Shown: positions 14,214-22,664 of the stretch, piece by piece
Layout of the letters: the number at the start of each line of letters is the position of its first letter
How positions within the stretch are numbered: position 1 is the first letter of the stretch
Source: an uncultured Lachnospiraceae bacterium
GTDB taxonomy: Bacteria; Bacillota; Clostridia; Lachnospirales; Lachnospiraceae
Length of the DNA: 31,087 bases
Direction of reading: 5' to 3'
Assembly (NCBI GenBank): GCA_910588215.1
Contig: CAJUQJ010000046.1
Span: 1 to 31,087, forward strand
Program-made: the position numbers and the translations under genes
Notes under the pieces: model-generated
Databases searched by the model: none
What the model saw: the letters and a program-made list of their open reading frames with translations, nothing else
What the model was told of the DNA's origin: nothing

Positions 14214-15072
14214 TCCTGGTCCTTCCTTTCCACAGCTTCCGCTTCTTCTCTTCCACCGGTTTATCCTGGATCTCTGCCAATCTGCTCTTCAGTCTATCCG
14301 CATCCAGCGCTCGTTCCAGTCTTCCGTTATAAGCAACACTGATCTTACCGGTCTCTTCAGACACGATCACCGTCATGGAATCAGTAACCTCGGAGATACC
14401 CACGCCGGCGCGATGCCTCGTCCCCAGCTCCTTACTGAGCGCCATATTATCGGACAGCGGCAGATAGCAGGTCGCAGAAATAACACGATTCCCTCGCACG
14501 ATCACCGCCCCGTCATGTAAGGGTGTGTTGTGTTCGAAAATATTGATCAACAGTTGACTGGACACGATTCCGTCCACATCGATTCCTGTCCTCTCATACT
14601 CCTTCAACGACTGGTGCTGCTCGATCACGATCAAGGCCCCGGTCTTCACCTTCCCCATCTCAACACACGCCTTCGTGATCTCATTGATCGTCCGGTCAGA
14701 AAAAAGCCCACCCTCGGCTTTACCGGAATCAAACGATACAATGGATGAGAAAATATTCTTCTGCCCTAATTCCTCCAATGCCTTGCGCAGCTCCGGCTGT
14801 AATACAACCACGATCGCTATCGCCGCAATACTGAATACATTCGTCACGATCCACAAGATCGTATTCATGTTAAAAAATGCCGCTACCAATATGAAGATTG
14901 CGATCATGATGACACCCTTGAGCAACGACCATGCCTTGGTGTTCTTGATCCATGCCAGGATATAATAAAAAATAAAAGATAAGATGATGATCTCAACGAT
15001 ATCAGTCTTATGAATAGTGGGCATATGCAGTTTCGTCAAGTAGGTATCAATCAGCGTATTCAGTTGTTGCAT
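14203..15072 (-). CDS. cdaA: Diadenylate cyclase CdaA
   Basis: The 289-residue membrane enzyme makes c-di-AMP from two ATP. Three N-terminal transmembrane helices (about 25-41, 52-68 and 72-91) precede the DAC domain (about 100-255) with its two signatures, DGA at 187-189 and RHR at 219-221 (GTRHRAGVGISEVTD). The C-terminal tail is basic. An AAGGTGG ribosome binding site precedes the ATG. It begins the cdaA-cdaR-glmM string and follows two uncharacterised membrane-protein genes on the same strand. Confidence 0.96.
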   Translation of the reverse strand: MQQLNTLIDTYLTKLHMPTIHKTDIVEIIILSFIFYYILAWIKNTKAWSLLKGVIMIAIFILVAAFFNMNTILWIVTNVFSIAAIAIVVVLQPELRKALEELGQKNIFSSIVSFDSGKAEGGLFSDRTINEITKACVEMGKVKTGALIVIEQHQSLKEYERTGIDVDGIVSSQLLINIFEHNTPLHDGAVIVRGNRVISATCYLPLSDNMALSKELGTRHRAGVGISEVTDSMTVIVSEETGKISVAYNGRLERALDADRLKSRLAEIQDKPVEEKKRKLWKGRTRNEA

Positions 15073-15136
15073 ATTCTTACACCACCTTTACATGCTTAAC
15101 AGCGCGACGATCTGACGACGGACCATTCACCTTTCG

Positions 15137-16099
15137 TCAATGAGTGCTCCTTGATCTGGATGCAGTCTTTGCCTTCTGGCTGTTGATCTGCTTTACCTTC
15201 TTCTCGGGCTTAGATACTACGATCTTCGGAACGGCCTTGACGTAATAATAATATTCATCGTCTTCAAACTGTACCTTCTCCGTTCTGCTGTAATCCACAT
15301 TGAATACAAAAAACTGTAGTATCACCGCCAAAAGCAGCGACAGGGCATTACCCAGAACTACCTCAAGAAGCGCTACATGCGTATCAAACATCAGGTCACC
15401 GACCAGCAGCACCGTGATATTCACCACTGCTCCTGCCACCATAGCTATCGTCCATGCATAATCTATGCTCAGTCTCCTGATAAAATACACAAGAATCACT
15501 GTGACCGCAAACGCCGCCATCGTAATGACCATATCACGGTTGTGCAGGAGACCGTCCACAACAAATTTAAATCTTGCAGTCCTCTCTTCATCTGCCATCG
15601 CCAGTATCACGGATACGTTCTGCGTCACAAAATGCAGCATATAATATACAATAACGCCACATGCAATGGATATCGCCGATACCGGCGTTCCGATCAACCC
15701 CATAGCCAGCGGTATCACATACGGTATTCTGAGTAGAAAACAGATCGGCATCAGCAGGACCACGAGCGTATCCTTTGGTGAAAACCGCAGATATACCAAA
15801 AACATGAGCAGGAATCCCGCGCCCAGCACAATGGTACATTCCAGATTAAATGCATACAGGTGCAGCATAATAAAGATCGCCGCCATGAGCAAGATAAAAT
15901 TCATGGGCATGAAAGAGCACATTAAGGCCACGATCAAGACCACTGTCATCTTATCAATGCTATCCATGTATCCTATTCTGGAATTGATGAGGAGTAACGA
16001 TATCAACGCCAACAAAAATTTCAGCAGCGGCGTGATATACACTTCATATCTACTATACAGAGTCATTAAGATCTGCTTTGCAACAAGTAAGCCGGTCAT
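15137..16099 (-). CDS. Uncharacterised polytopic membrane protein upstream of cdaA
   Basis: The 320-residue protein has about eight or nine hydrophobic helices, then a soluble C-terminal tail from about residue 270 with an acidic, tyrosine-rich block (VQFEDDEYYYYVKAVPKIVV) and a lysine/arginine/serine-rich end. No transporter ATPase, catalytic or binding motif is recognisable. The tail looks made for protein contact in the cytoplasm. Its stop lies 64 bp before cdaA and it follows another membrane-protein gene by about 100 bp, so the three may share a transcript. A link to c-di-AMP signalling is inference from position only. The reading frame itself is convincing. Confidence 0.75.
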   Translation of the reverse strand: MTGLLVAKQILMTLYSRYEVYITPLLKFLLALISLLLINSRIGYMDSIDKMTVVLIVALMCSFMPMNFILLMAAIFIMLHLYAFNLECTIVLGAGFLLMFLVYLRFSPKDTLVVLLMPICFLLRIPYVIPLAMGLIGTPVSAISIACGVIVYYMLHFVTQNVSVILAMADEERTARFKFVVDGLLHNRDMVITMAAFAVTVILVYFIRRLSIDYAWTIAMVAGAVVNITVLLVGDLMFDTHVALLEVVLGNALSLLLAVILQFFVFNVDYSRTEKVQFEDDEYYYYVKAVPKIVVSKPEKKVKQINSQKAKTASRSRSTH

Positions 16100-16204
16100 C
16101 TTTTATCCTTACCTTTTCACACATCTTACAGAACATGCCTGCAGGATGCTTTGATTTATGCCTGGCGGTTTATTCCGCAGGCCCTCAACTTTCGTATACT
16201 TATA

Positions 16205-16591
16205 TTACTGTTTATACATACCTGACAGTTTGCGCAGGTTCATATAATACAGCTTGAGGCTCTTCATCGCTCTCATATACCGTATCATATAGACTGCGTA
16301 AGCGATCACGGCATATATGCCTACCGTCCATAGATACATGGACAGGATGTGCCTTGCGAATTCTATCAGATCCATCTTATAGATGTCTGTCATAAATGTC
16401 TCAAAATCATAATAAATGTACACACCAAAGACCACTACAAATGCAATTGTTGCACTTATAATGGACTTCAACACCTGCCATCCTATATAATCACCGCGAA
16501 AATAGCTTCCGATGGCAACATTCTTCTTGCCTTCATTTGCCTCGTAGGAAGCCATTTTCGTCATTAGGATTATTCTCTCTTCATTTAACAT
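16205..16591 (-). CDS. Small membrane protein with two transmembrane helices
   Basis: The 128-residue protein has a charged N-terminal 40 residues, two hydrophobic helices (about 43-62 and 82-106, the second running LSMYLWTVGIYAVIAYAVYMI), and a basic C-terminus. No family is recognised. It starts nine bp after the YvyF-like gene, with AGGAGA as ribosome binding site, so the pair is probably co-transcribed. Downstream is the 320-residue membrane protein and then cdaA. Between this gene and the next are about 100 bp with a small hairpin and no clear terminator. Confidence 0.75.
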   Translation of the reverse strand: MLNEERIILMTKMASYEANEGKKNVAIGSYFRGDYIGWQVLKSIISATIAFVVVFGVYIYYDFETFMTDIYKMDLIEFARHILSMYLWTVGIYAVIAYAVYMIRYMRAMKSLKLYYMNLRKLSGMYKQ

Positions 16592-16600
16592 ACCTGTCTC

Positions 16601-17011
16601 CTAACCCAGGAAACGCATTTTCGGGTTGTCTTTCGGATCCTTCTTCTTAGACTGAGGCTTCGGAGCTTCCGGTTTATGGATGCTGCTACTTAATCTGTCC
16701 GCCATGCTGTTCTTGCATTTCTCACAGAAACGTCCTGTCATGATGGCCGCACCGCAATTCTCACAAAACAGTGTGATCCCCGAACCTTCCCCGAGCTGCA
16801 GGCGCTCCTCTCGAAGCCACTGTTGAATCTGATTCGTAGTTACCTCACATGCCTCTGACACCTGAGGAATTGTCGCATTTCTATTGTCCTGGATATATTT
16901 CTTTACTTCCTGGAACTTTTCCTCCAGCGCCTCTCTGCATGCCATACAGATTGGCGGTCCCGATACATAATTAAAAAGTCTCCCGCATTTTCTGCAGTTT
17001 CTCGCATTCAT
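16601..17011 (-). CDS. YvyF-like flagellar-operon protein (zinc ribbon and HTH)
   Basis: The 136-residue protein has an N-terminal zinc ribbon (C6, C9, C22, C25), a central helix-turn-helix (about 45-72, ending IQQWLREERLQ), a second ribbon (C83, C86, C96, C99) and a lysine/proline-rich tail. This is the layout of the YvyF family, which in Bacillus sits between comFC and flgM in a late flagellar operon. Here it also directly follows a comF gene, supporting the call. Its precise role is unsettled; a regulator of flagellar gene expression is the usual suggestion. A strong AGGAGGATG ribosome binding site precedes the ATG. Confidence 0.85.
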   Translation of the reverse strand: MNARNCRKCGRLFNYVSGPPICMACREALEEKFQEVKKYIQDNRNATIPQVSEACEVTTNQIQQWLREERLQLGEGSGITLFCENCGAAIMTGRFCEKCKNSMADRLSSSIHKPEAPKPQSKKKDPKDNPKMRFLG

Positions 17012-17072
17012 GGTATCATCCTCCTGTAATCATTGATGTAAATATGTAGCAGTTCATCTGCATCTGCCGACT

Positions 17073-17789
17073 CTATATACCGTTCCCGATCGCAAGTGTT
17101 ACAAAATAAATATGCTTCACACCTGCCCTGCGCAGCTCATAACTCATCGCATCGATGGTACTGCCCGTCGTATAGATATCGTCGATAATGATAACCGTAT
17201 CTAATTTTACATCATTCCGGCAGATTTTGAAAGCCCTTTTCAAATTATTTTGTCTCTCTGCCAATGGTAAATCTTTCATGGGCGCAGTCCTGCGGACTCT
17301 TTTGACCAGATCGGCCTTCACCGGAATGCCTGTGCACCTGCCAAGCTCTCTCGCCAGCACATACGCCTGGTTGTATCCTCTCACCCGTCTCTTCGCCGCA
17401 TGGATCGGCACAGGAATGAGAGCATCCGGCCTGCGCTGCACGATCCACGTGCCCAGCCGTTTTGCCATACAGCTGGCATAGTACATCCCGTATTCCTGCC
17501 TGCCTTTGTACTTAAAACGGTAAATGGAATCCGCCACACTTTTATAGACGAAAAGCGCACGGCCGCTGTCAAACAGATGCCTGCGATGCAGGCAGTCTCC
17601 GCAGTATTCTTCCGTTTCCCGGGTAAGTTCTTTTCCGCATTTCAAACAGTAAGGCTGCTTTACATATATAAACTTTGACTTACAGGTCTCACAGATAAGA
17701 CCACCGAAGGGCCTGACTGCCCTGTCACAGACGGGACACCTGCGCGGATAGAAAATATCCGTCAGTATCTCCGGAAATGTTCTTTTCAT
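17073..17789 (-). CDS. ComF family protein (zinc ribbon and phosphoribosyltransferase fold)
   Basis: With the ATG at 17789 the protein has 238 residues. An ATG four codons upstream lies inside the GGAGGGG ribosome binding site and is not used as the start here. The N-terminus carries four CxxC pairs (C18/C21, C33/C36, C48/C51, C63/C66), which make two zinc sites. The C-terminal PRTase domain has VIPVPIHAAKRRVRGYNQA-like features and the PRPP loop VIIIDDIYTTGSTI (199-212). ComF proteins are needed for DNA uptake in competent bacteria, where ComFC acts with the helicase ComFA. No comFA is in this window. It precedes the YvyF-like gene as in Bacillus and follows recD2 by about 107 bp. Confidence 0.92.
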   Translation of the reverse strand: MKRTFPEILTDIFYPRRCPVCDRAVRPFGGLICETCKSKFIYVKQPYCLKCGKELTRETEEYCGDCLHRRHLFDSGRALFVYKSVADSIYRFKYKGRQEYGMYYASCMAKRLGTWIVQRRPDALIPVPIHAAKRRVRGYNQAYVLARELGRCTGIPVKADLVKRVRRTAPMKDLPLAERQNNLKRAFKICRNDVKLDTVIIIDDIYTTGSTIDAMSYELRRAGVKHIYFVTLAIGNGI

Positions 17790-17896
17790 GTTCCCCTCCA
17801 TTCCGCAGCGTCACAAATTCTTGATCGCACCCCGATATCTTTCCGCACACAGGTAACTATGATTTCCGTCTGTTCGCAGTAACGGCACTCTCATTG

Positions 17897-20146
17897 TTAC
17901 ATCATCAGTTCCCGGATGCGTTCCGCAAGGCCGGTATAACGTCTGTTCTGATGGTCGTTATCGATCATTTCCTGTATGGTGCGCCGGCTGCCAAGGATCG
18001 TAACGCAGTTCTTGGCCCGGGTCACCCCCGTATAGAGCAGATTCCTGTTAAACAGCATCCTCGGTCCCGACAGAATCGGCATGATCACCGCCGGGTATTC
18101 GCTGCCCTGAGACTTATGGATCGTCACCGCATAAGCCAGTTCTATCTCATCCAGCTGCGCATAGGGATAAGTCACTCTTCTATGCTCATCATACTCCACC
18201 ACGATCTCGTGCGCATACTCATTGATCTGCTGTATGATTCCGATATCGCCGTTAAAAATACCGGTCCCTTTGTCAATCGGTATCCCGTACTTGCTGACAA
18301 CCTCCCATTCCAGCTGATAATTGTTCTTGATCTGCATGACCTTATCATGCTCTCTGTAAACGGTTTCTCCCGCTGTGCATTCCTTCTTGTCTGCCGACGC
18401 AGGGTTTAAATACCGCTGCAGAATGCCGTTAAGCGTCTCCACCCCGAGTTGTCCCTTTCGCATCGGTGTCAGCACCTGTATATCATAAGGCTGCGCGCCC
18501 ACATAGGTCGGAAGTTTTTCCGTGATCAACTGTATCATATGCTTATAAATAACATTGGTGTCACTTCTTTCCAGAAAAAAGAAATCCCGGCTTTTATTAT
18601 CCAGGGACAGCTTCTCCCCCGCATGGATGCGGTGCGCATTCAAGACGATATCACTCTCCCCCGCCTGCCGGAATATTTTCTCCAGCACCACCATTGGGAA
18701 CTTCTCACTGTTCATGATATCCTGCAATACCTGTCCCGGTCCTACCGAAGGGAGCTGATTGACGTCTCCCACCAGGATCAGCCTGGTTCCCACCATCACC
18801 GCCTTTAAAAGTGCCTGAAAAAGGAAGATATCCACCATCGACATCTCATCGACGATGATCACATCCGCTTCCAGTGGATTGCTCTCGTTCCGCTCAAATT
18901 TGGCTGCCCGTGTCTCGCCGGAGGCTTCTCCGTTCAATTCCAGCATCCTGTGGATCGTTCTCGACTCATATCCGGTCGCTTCCGTCATGCGCTTCGCCGC
19001 CCTTCCCGTCGGGGCCGCCAGGAAAATATCCATTCCTTCGGACAGAAAATACCGTATGATCACGTTGATAGTCGTCGTTTTGCCTGTCCCCGGTCCGCCC
19101 GACAGAACGAAGATACCGTTCCTCACACTTTCCAGCACCGATCTTCTCTGCAGCTCATCCAGTTCCAGATTCAATTCCCCGGCTAACCGATCGATCTTCA
19201 CCGTCAGACTTTCTTCCTCTGCAGGCAGAAGCTGCTCCTCCGTCGCCGATATATTCAGGTCATGCAGCATCCTGGCACAATTAAGCTCCGCATAGTAGTA
19301 GGAGGATGCATAGACCTTACATTCCGCTTCGTTTTCCCCCGGAGCCGACATTTTCATGACCAGCTTCTTATCCATAGTCAGATTAGCCAGATGCGGTTCC
19401 ATCACACCAGGCTCCAGTCCCAACAACTCGCCCGTCTTCCGCAGAAGAATACTTTTCGGCAAAAAGCAGTGCCCCTCCGCACCCGCCAACATCAAAGTAT
19501 AGAGGATCCCGCTCCTGATCCGATAATCCGAATCCGTATGGATCCCGATCCTGGCAGCGATCTCATCTGCGATCTTGAATCCTACCCCCTGGATATCCTC
19601 TGCAAGCTGATATGGATTTTCCTTAAGAATCCCATAAAGTCTCGTACCATAGGTCTCATAAATACGAAAAGCAAGTGTATTGGATATGCCATACTTCTGC
19701 AGGTAGGACATGGCTTCTCTGGCATCCCGCTTCTCATATACCATGGTCGCGATCTCTCTTGCCTTGCGCTCACTGATCCCTTTGATCTCCGCCAGCCGCT
19801 CCGGTTCTTCCTCAATGATCCTGTAAGTATCTGTCCCGAACCGTTTCACGATCCTGGCTGCCAGCGCCTCTCCCACACCCTTGATGGCCCCAGATCCCAG
19901 ATACCGCTCTATGCTGACCACATCATCCGGCGGTACGATCTTGTACTGTTCTATTTTGAACTGTTCACCGTATACAGGATGGGTCGTAAAATTGCCCTGT
20001 GCCTCTATAGTCTCCCCCTGATCCATCGACCCGAAAAAGCCGACACAAGTGGTCTCATCTTCTCCTACCAGCAAGTTCAAGACTGTATAACCGTTTGCCG
20101 CATTGCGGTATATAATATGTTCCACAAATCCCTTGATGACATCCAT
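17897..20146 (-). CDS. recD2: RecD2-type ATP-dependent DNA helicase
   Basis: From the ATG at 20146 the protein has 749 residues. An N-terminal OB-like domain (about 1-75) and helix-hairpin-helix repeats (about 85-200) precede the superfamily 1B helicase core: Walker A GGPGTGKT (350-357), APTGRAAKRM, VIVDEMSMVD, GDVNQLPSVGPG, and the late motif AYAVTIHKSQGSEYPAVI with LLYTGVTRAK. This long form, unlinked to RecBC, is the RecD2 family, a 5'-3' helicase acting in mismatch and fork repair. The frame is open eight codons further to a TTG, but that TTG lies in the U-run of the upstream terminator, so the ATG is preferred. The ribosome binding site is weak. Confidence 0.95.
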   Translation of the reverse strand: MDVIKGFVEHIIYRNAANGYTVLNLLVGEDETTCVGFFGSMDQGETIEAQGNFTTHPVYGEQFKIEQYKIVPPDDVVSIERYLGSGAIKGVGEALAARIVKRFGTDTYRIIEEEPERLAEIKGISERKAREIATMVYEKRDAREAMSYLQKYGISNTLAFRIYETYGTRLYGILKENPYQLAEDIQGVGFKIADEIAARIGIHTDSDYRIRSGILYTLMLAGAEGHCFLPKSILLRKTGELLGLEPGVMEPHLANLTMDKKLVMKMSAPGENEAECKVYASSYYYAELNCARMLHDLNISATEEQLLPAEEESLTVKIDRLAGELNLELDELQRRSVLESVRNGIFVLSGGPGTGKTTTINVIIRYFLSEGMDIFLAAPTGRAAKRMTEATGYESRTIHRMLELNGEASGETRAAKFERNESNPLEADVIIVDEMSMVDIFLFQALLKAVMVGTRLILVGDVNQLPSVGPGQVLQDIMNSEKFPMVVLEKIFRQAGESDIVLNAHRIHAGEKLSLDNKSRDFFFLERSDTNVIYKHMIQLITEKLPTYVGAQPYDIQVLTPMRKGQLGVETLNGILQRYLNPASADKKECTAGETVYREHDKVMQIKNNYQLEWEVVSKYGIPIDKGTGIFNGDIGIIQQINEYAHEIVVEYDEHRRVTYPYAQLDEIELAYAVTIHKSQGSEYPAVIMPILSGPRMLFNRNLLYTGVTRAKNCVTILGSRRTIQEMIDNDHQNRRYTGLAERIRELMM

Positions 20147-20163
20147 CTGCTCTAAATATCCCT

Positions 20164-20195
20164 TAAACAAACGGGCTGCCTTATCGGCAGCCCGT
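20164..20195 (-). terminator. Terminator after the rod-binding gene
   Basis: On the minus strand a perfect 10-bp stem (20186-20195 with 20171-20180) with a five-base loop is followed by TTTGTTT. It closes the mbl-flagellar string 30 bp after the last stop codon and just before recD2. Confidence 0.85.
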
Positions 20196-20223
20196 CAAAC
20201 TTCAAATCTCAATTCAGATCCTA

Positions 20224-20589
20224 TTACAAATTATAATTGCGTTTCGCCTGTTCATATAACATATGTGCCAGAGAATTGGACTGCTCCGCTGCAGTCTGAG
20301 AAGAAATCTGCTGAATGACCGTATCGCTGAAATAATCCACCATATTAGATGCATAGCCCTCTTCGTCTTCCTCGTCGCTGAAGACTTTCGTAGACTTCTC
20401 CATCTCTTTATAGATCTGCTCCCAGAGATACGCTTCAAACTGTTTGCAGGCATCCAGAAGCGCTTCATTCTCCGCCTCTTCCGTCTTTGCAGCATTCTCC
20501 AGCTTCTTCTGCAGGTTCTCTGTATTCACTCTGTTGGCATCGGTCATATAGTCCGTGTACGTTCCAAGTCCAGTTAAATCCATCGCCAT
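20224..20589 (-). CDS. Rod-binding protein (FlgJ N-terminal-type)
   Basis: The 121-residue protein has the rod-binding signature around residues 47-70 (ACKQFEAYLWEQIYKEMEKS), found at the N-terminus of FlgJ, where it caps and scaffolds rod assembly. It lacks the peptidoglycan hydrolase domain of enterobacterial FlgJ, so it is a stand-alone cap. The N-terminus is Asp/Asn/Thr-rich and there is no signal peptide, as expected for a substrate of the flagellar export apparatus. An AAGGAA site precedes the ATG by six bases. It follows the flgG-like gene by 109 bp, in which a small hairpin but no promoter is seen. Confidence 0.88.
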   Translation of the reverse strand: MAMDLTGLGTYTDYMTDANRVNTENLQKKLENAAKTEEAENEALLDACKQFEAYLWEQIYKEMEKSTKVFSDEEDEEGYASNMVDYFSDTVIQQISSQTAAEQSNSLAHMLYEQAKRNYNL

Positions 20590-20698
20590 ATCCGTTTCCT
20601 TCTCCCTAGCTGCATCCCTTACTGCCGGATGCGTAAACCATTCTACTCTTGAGTCATATTCTCAGAATGTACCATCGATGAGCATTCCTGCTGCATAA

Positions 20699-21517
20699 CT
20701 AACGTTTCAGATTATTCGCCACTTCCATCATGGAATCAGACGTCGTGATCGCCTTGGAATTCATCTCATAAGCGCGCTGCGCTACGATCAGATTTACCAT
20801 CTCATTGGCTACCTGTACGTTAGATCCTTCCAGATATCCCTGTACGATCCTACTCTTATTCACATCCGGATTCGTGTCTTCATTGATCGCACGCCCGCTG
20901 GCATCCGTCGCTGCAAACAAGGTACTTCCCACTCTGTTCAATCCGCCCGGATTACTGAACTGGAACGTTCCTATCTGTACGCCGATCGGCTGCGGATTAT
21001 TTCTGTCATCAGGATAGCAGATCTGCCCATCCTCTGTGATACTCAGTTTATTCGCTATATAAGTACGCGGCAAGGAGATCGCACGTCCTCTGGAATCCAT
21101 GACCGGAAGTCCATCTGCATTCGTCAGCATCATACCGCCATTAGTCCCCAATGCCCATGTAAAATCACCATTTCTTGTATAATAGGTCTCACCGTCTTCT
21201 CCGCGGACTCCAAAGAAGCCGTCGCCGTCTATCGCAAATGCCGTATTACTCTGCGCATCCAATAAACTCCCCTGCGTAAAAATGGAATTGAGGGAAGCAA
21301 CCCGCACACCAAGGCCAACCTGGGAACTGGTAGGCTTAGGATCTCCATTTGCCGTTGTTGTGACTGAACGCAGATTCTGATACAAAAGTGACTTAAACTG
21401 CGCCACCTGCGCTCTGTATCCTGCTGAATTGACGTTCGCCAGATTGTTGGCAATCGTATCTACATTCGTCTGCTGTGCATTCATACCGGTCGCCGCCGAC
21501 CACAAACTCCTAACCAT
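20699..21517 (-). CDS. flgG: Flagellar hook-basal body protein, FlgG/FlhP type
   Basis: The 272-residue protein begins MVRSLWSAATGMNAQQTNVDTIANNLANVNSAGYR, the N-terminal D0 motif of rod and hook proteins. It carries the FlgE/F/G core (AIDGDGFFGVR, YYTRNGDFTW) and ends with the helical GSNVQVANEMVNLIVAQRAYEMNSKAI segment. Length matches FlgG and Bacillus FlhP. FlgG builds the distal rod and is exported by the flagellar type III system. It sits 13 bp after the flgF-like gene, so the pair is co-transcribed. Proximity to mbl favours the FlhP identity over the FlgG of the main flagellar operon. Confidence 0.92.
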   Translation of the reverse strand: MVRSLWSAATGMNAQQTNVDTIANNLANVNSAGYRAQVAQFKSLLYQNLRSVTTTANGDPKPTSSQVGLGVRVASLNSIFTQGSLLDAQSNTAFAIDGDGFFGVRGEDGETYYTRNGDFTWALGTNGGMMLTNADGLPVMDSRGRAISLPRTYIANKLSITEDGQICYPDDRNNPQPIGVQIGTFQFSNPGGLNRVGSTLFAATDASGRAINEDTNPDVNKSRIVQGYLEGSNVQVANEMVNLIVAQRAYEMNSKAITTSDSMMEVANNLKR

Positions 21518-21530
21518 ACTATAACGCCTC

Positions 21531-22574
21531 CTATAATCTACCTAATTGGTTCACTGCTATATCAAGAGATTCATCATATGTCGTTATGACCTTCTGATTA
21601 CTCTCATACTGTCTCTGAATTGCGATCATATTCACCATCTCGGTCACGATCGACATATTGGACAATTCAAGAACACCGTTTCTCACCGTCGCGGTCGATT
21701 CCTGTTCCAGTCTTCTCGCTGCCGTCGTTTCGCCCTCGCGAGCCGCTTCCAACTCCTGCTGTGCCGCTTCTTCCCGCTGCTGTGCCGCACGTACCGCAGC
21801 CTCCAACTCCTCAAGGTCCTCCACCCCACCGGCTCTGGCAGCATTCAACGCCCGCTCCGCCAATGCCGTGTTAGTCCTGGCTCTGTTGTAGGCAGCCTCG
21901 GCGCTCTTCATCTCGCTGCTGGGTGCGATCTGATACAGATTCTCCCCAAAGTGCTGCAGCCTGTCATAGTCCTCGAAATCTACCACGCCGATCGTGGCCA
22001 TCAGATTACCGTCCTGGTAGATATCACCGTTCGTGTTGGTTCCGATCTGACTGTCGTTAGGGTCGAGTCTGATCCGACGCCGATTCTCATCCAGAACATA
22101 ATCCCCATCCTGCGTCACGAGATACCCCTGGCCATTCATGGTAAAATTACCGTCCCTCGTATATTTCACTGAGGTCACATCCGCCTTATTCGTATACTCT
22201 ATCAGGAAAAATCCCGGGCCTGCCAACGCAAAATCAAACTTATTGTCAGTTACCTTCATCGGCCCTTCGGAGTAATCCGTATAGTCTTCTCCAACCTTTA
22301 CACCCATGCTCATCCCGGTTCCGGACATCCACTTATCCGGATTATCCACCAGCCCTTCATCGTATCCCTTCCTGGTGGAGAGGTTTCTCGGCATGTTCCC
22401 CGGCTCCGACATATCCTTGATCTTGTAGGCTAACACCGTATCAAAAGCCTGGCTGGTAGATCCTTCCTTCTTATATGCATTTGTATTGGCATTCGCCAGG
22501 TTATTGGTCATAACATCCATTCTGTGCTGTTCATTGATCATTCCTGTGTATGCCGTGTAGAGCCCTTTAAGCAT
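21531..22574 (-). CDS. flgF: Flagellar rod protein, FlgF/FlhO type, with coiled-coil insertion
   Basis: The 347-residue protein has the N-terminal D0 segment (MLKGLYTAYTGMINEQHRMDVMTNNLANANTNAYKK), the central FALAGPGFFLIE and YTRDGNFTM core, and the C-terminal ELSNMSIVTEMVNMIAIQRQYESNQKVI helix. It is about 75 residues longer than family members of this type. The excess is one block, residues 219-295 (DNA 21690-21920), very rich in Ala, Glu, Arg and Gln with heptad-like spacing and predicted coiled coil. The block falls just before the C-terminal D0 helix, where usual proteins have a short connection. The reading frame is intact through it, so this is a domain insertion and not a frameshift. 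Ribosome binding site AGAGAGG. Confidence 0.88.
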   Translation of the reverse strand: MLKGLYTAYTGMINEQHRMDVMTNNLANANTNAYKKEGSTSQAFDTVLAYKIKDMSEPGNMPRNLSTRKGYDEGLVDNPDKWMSGTGMSMGVKVGEDYTDYSEGPMKVTDNKFDFALAGPGFFLIEYTNKADVTSVKYTRDGNFTMNGQGYLVTQDGDYVLDENRRRIRLDPNDSQIGTNTNGDIYQDGNLMATIGVVDFEDYDRLQHFGENLYQIAPSSEMKSAEAAYNRARTNTALAERALNAARAGGVEDLEELEAAVRAAQQREEAAQQELEAAREGETTAARRLEQESTATVRNGVLELSNMSIVTEMVNMIAIQRQYESNQKVITTYDESLDIAVNQLGRL

Positions 22575-22664
22575 AGATAGTCTGCCTCTCTTTCATTCTC
22601 TGTTTAAATTTAACACCCTGTATCCTAATGCACCTATGCGAAAGAGGATGCAGGGACCGCTGCC

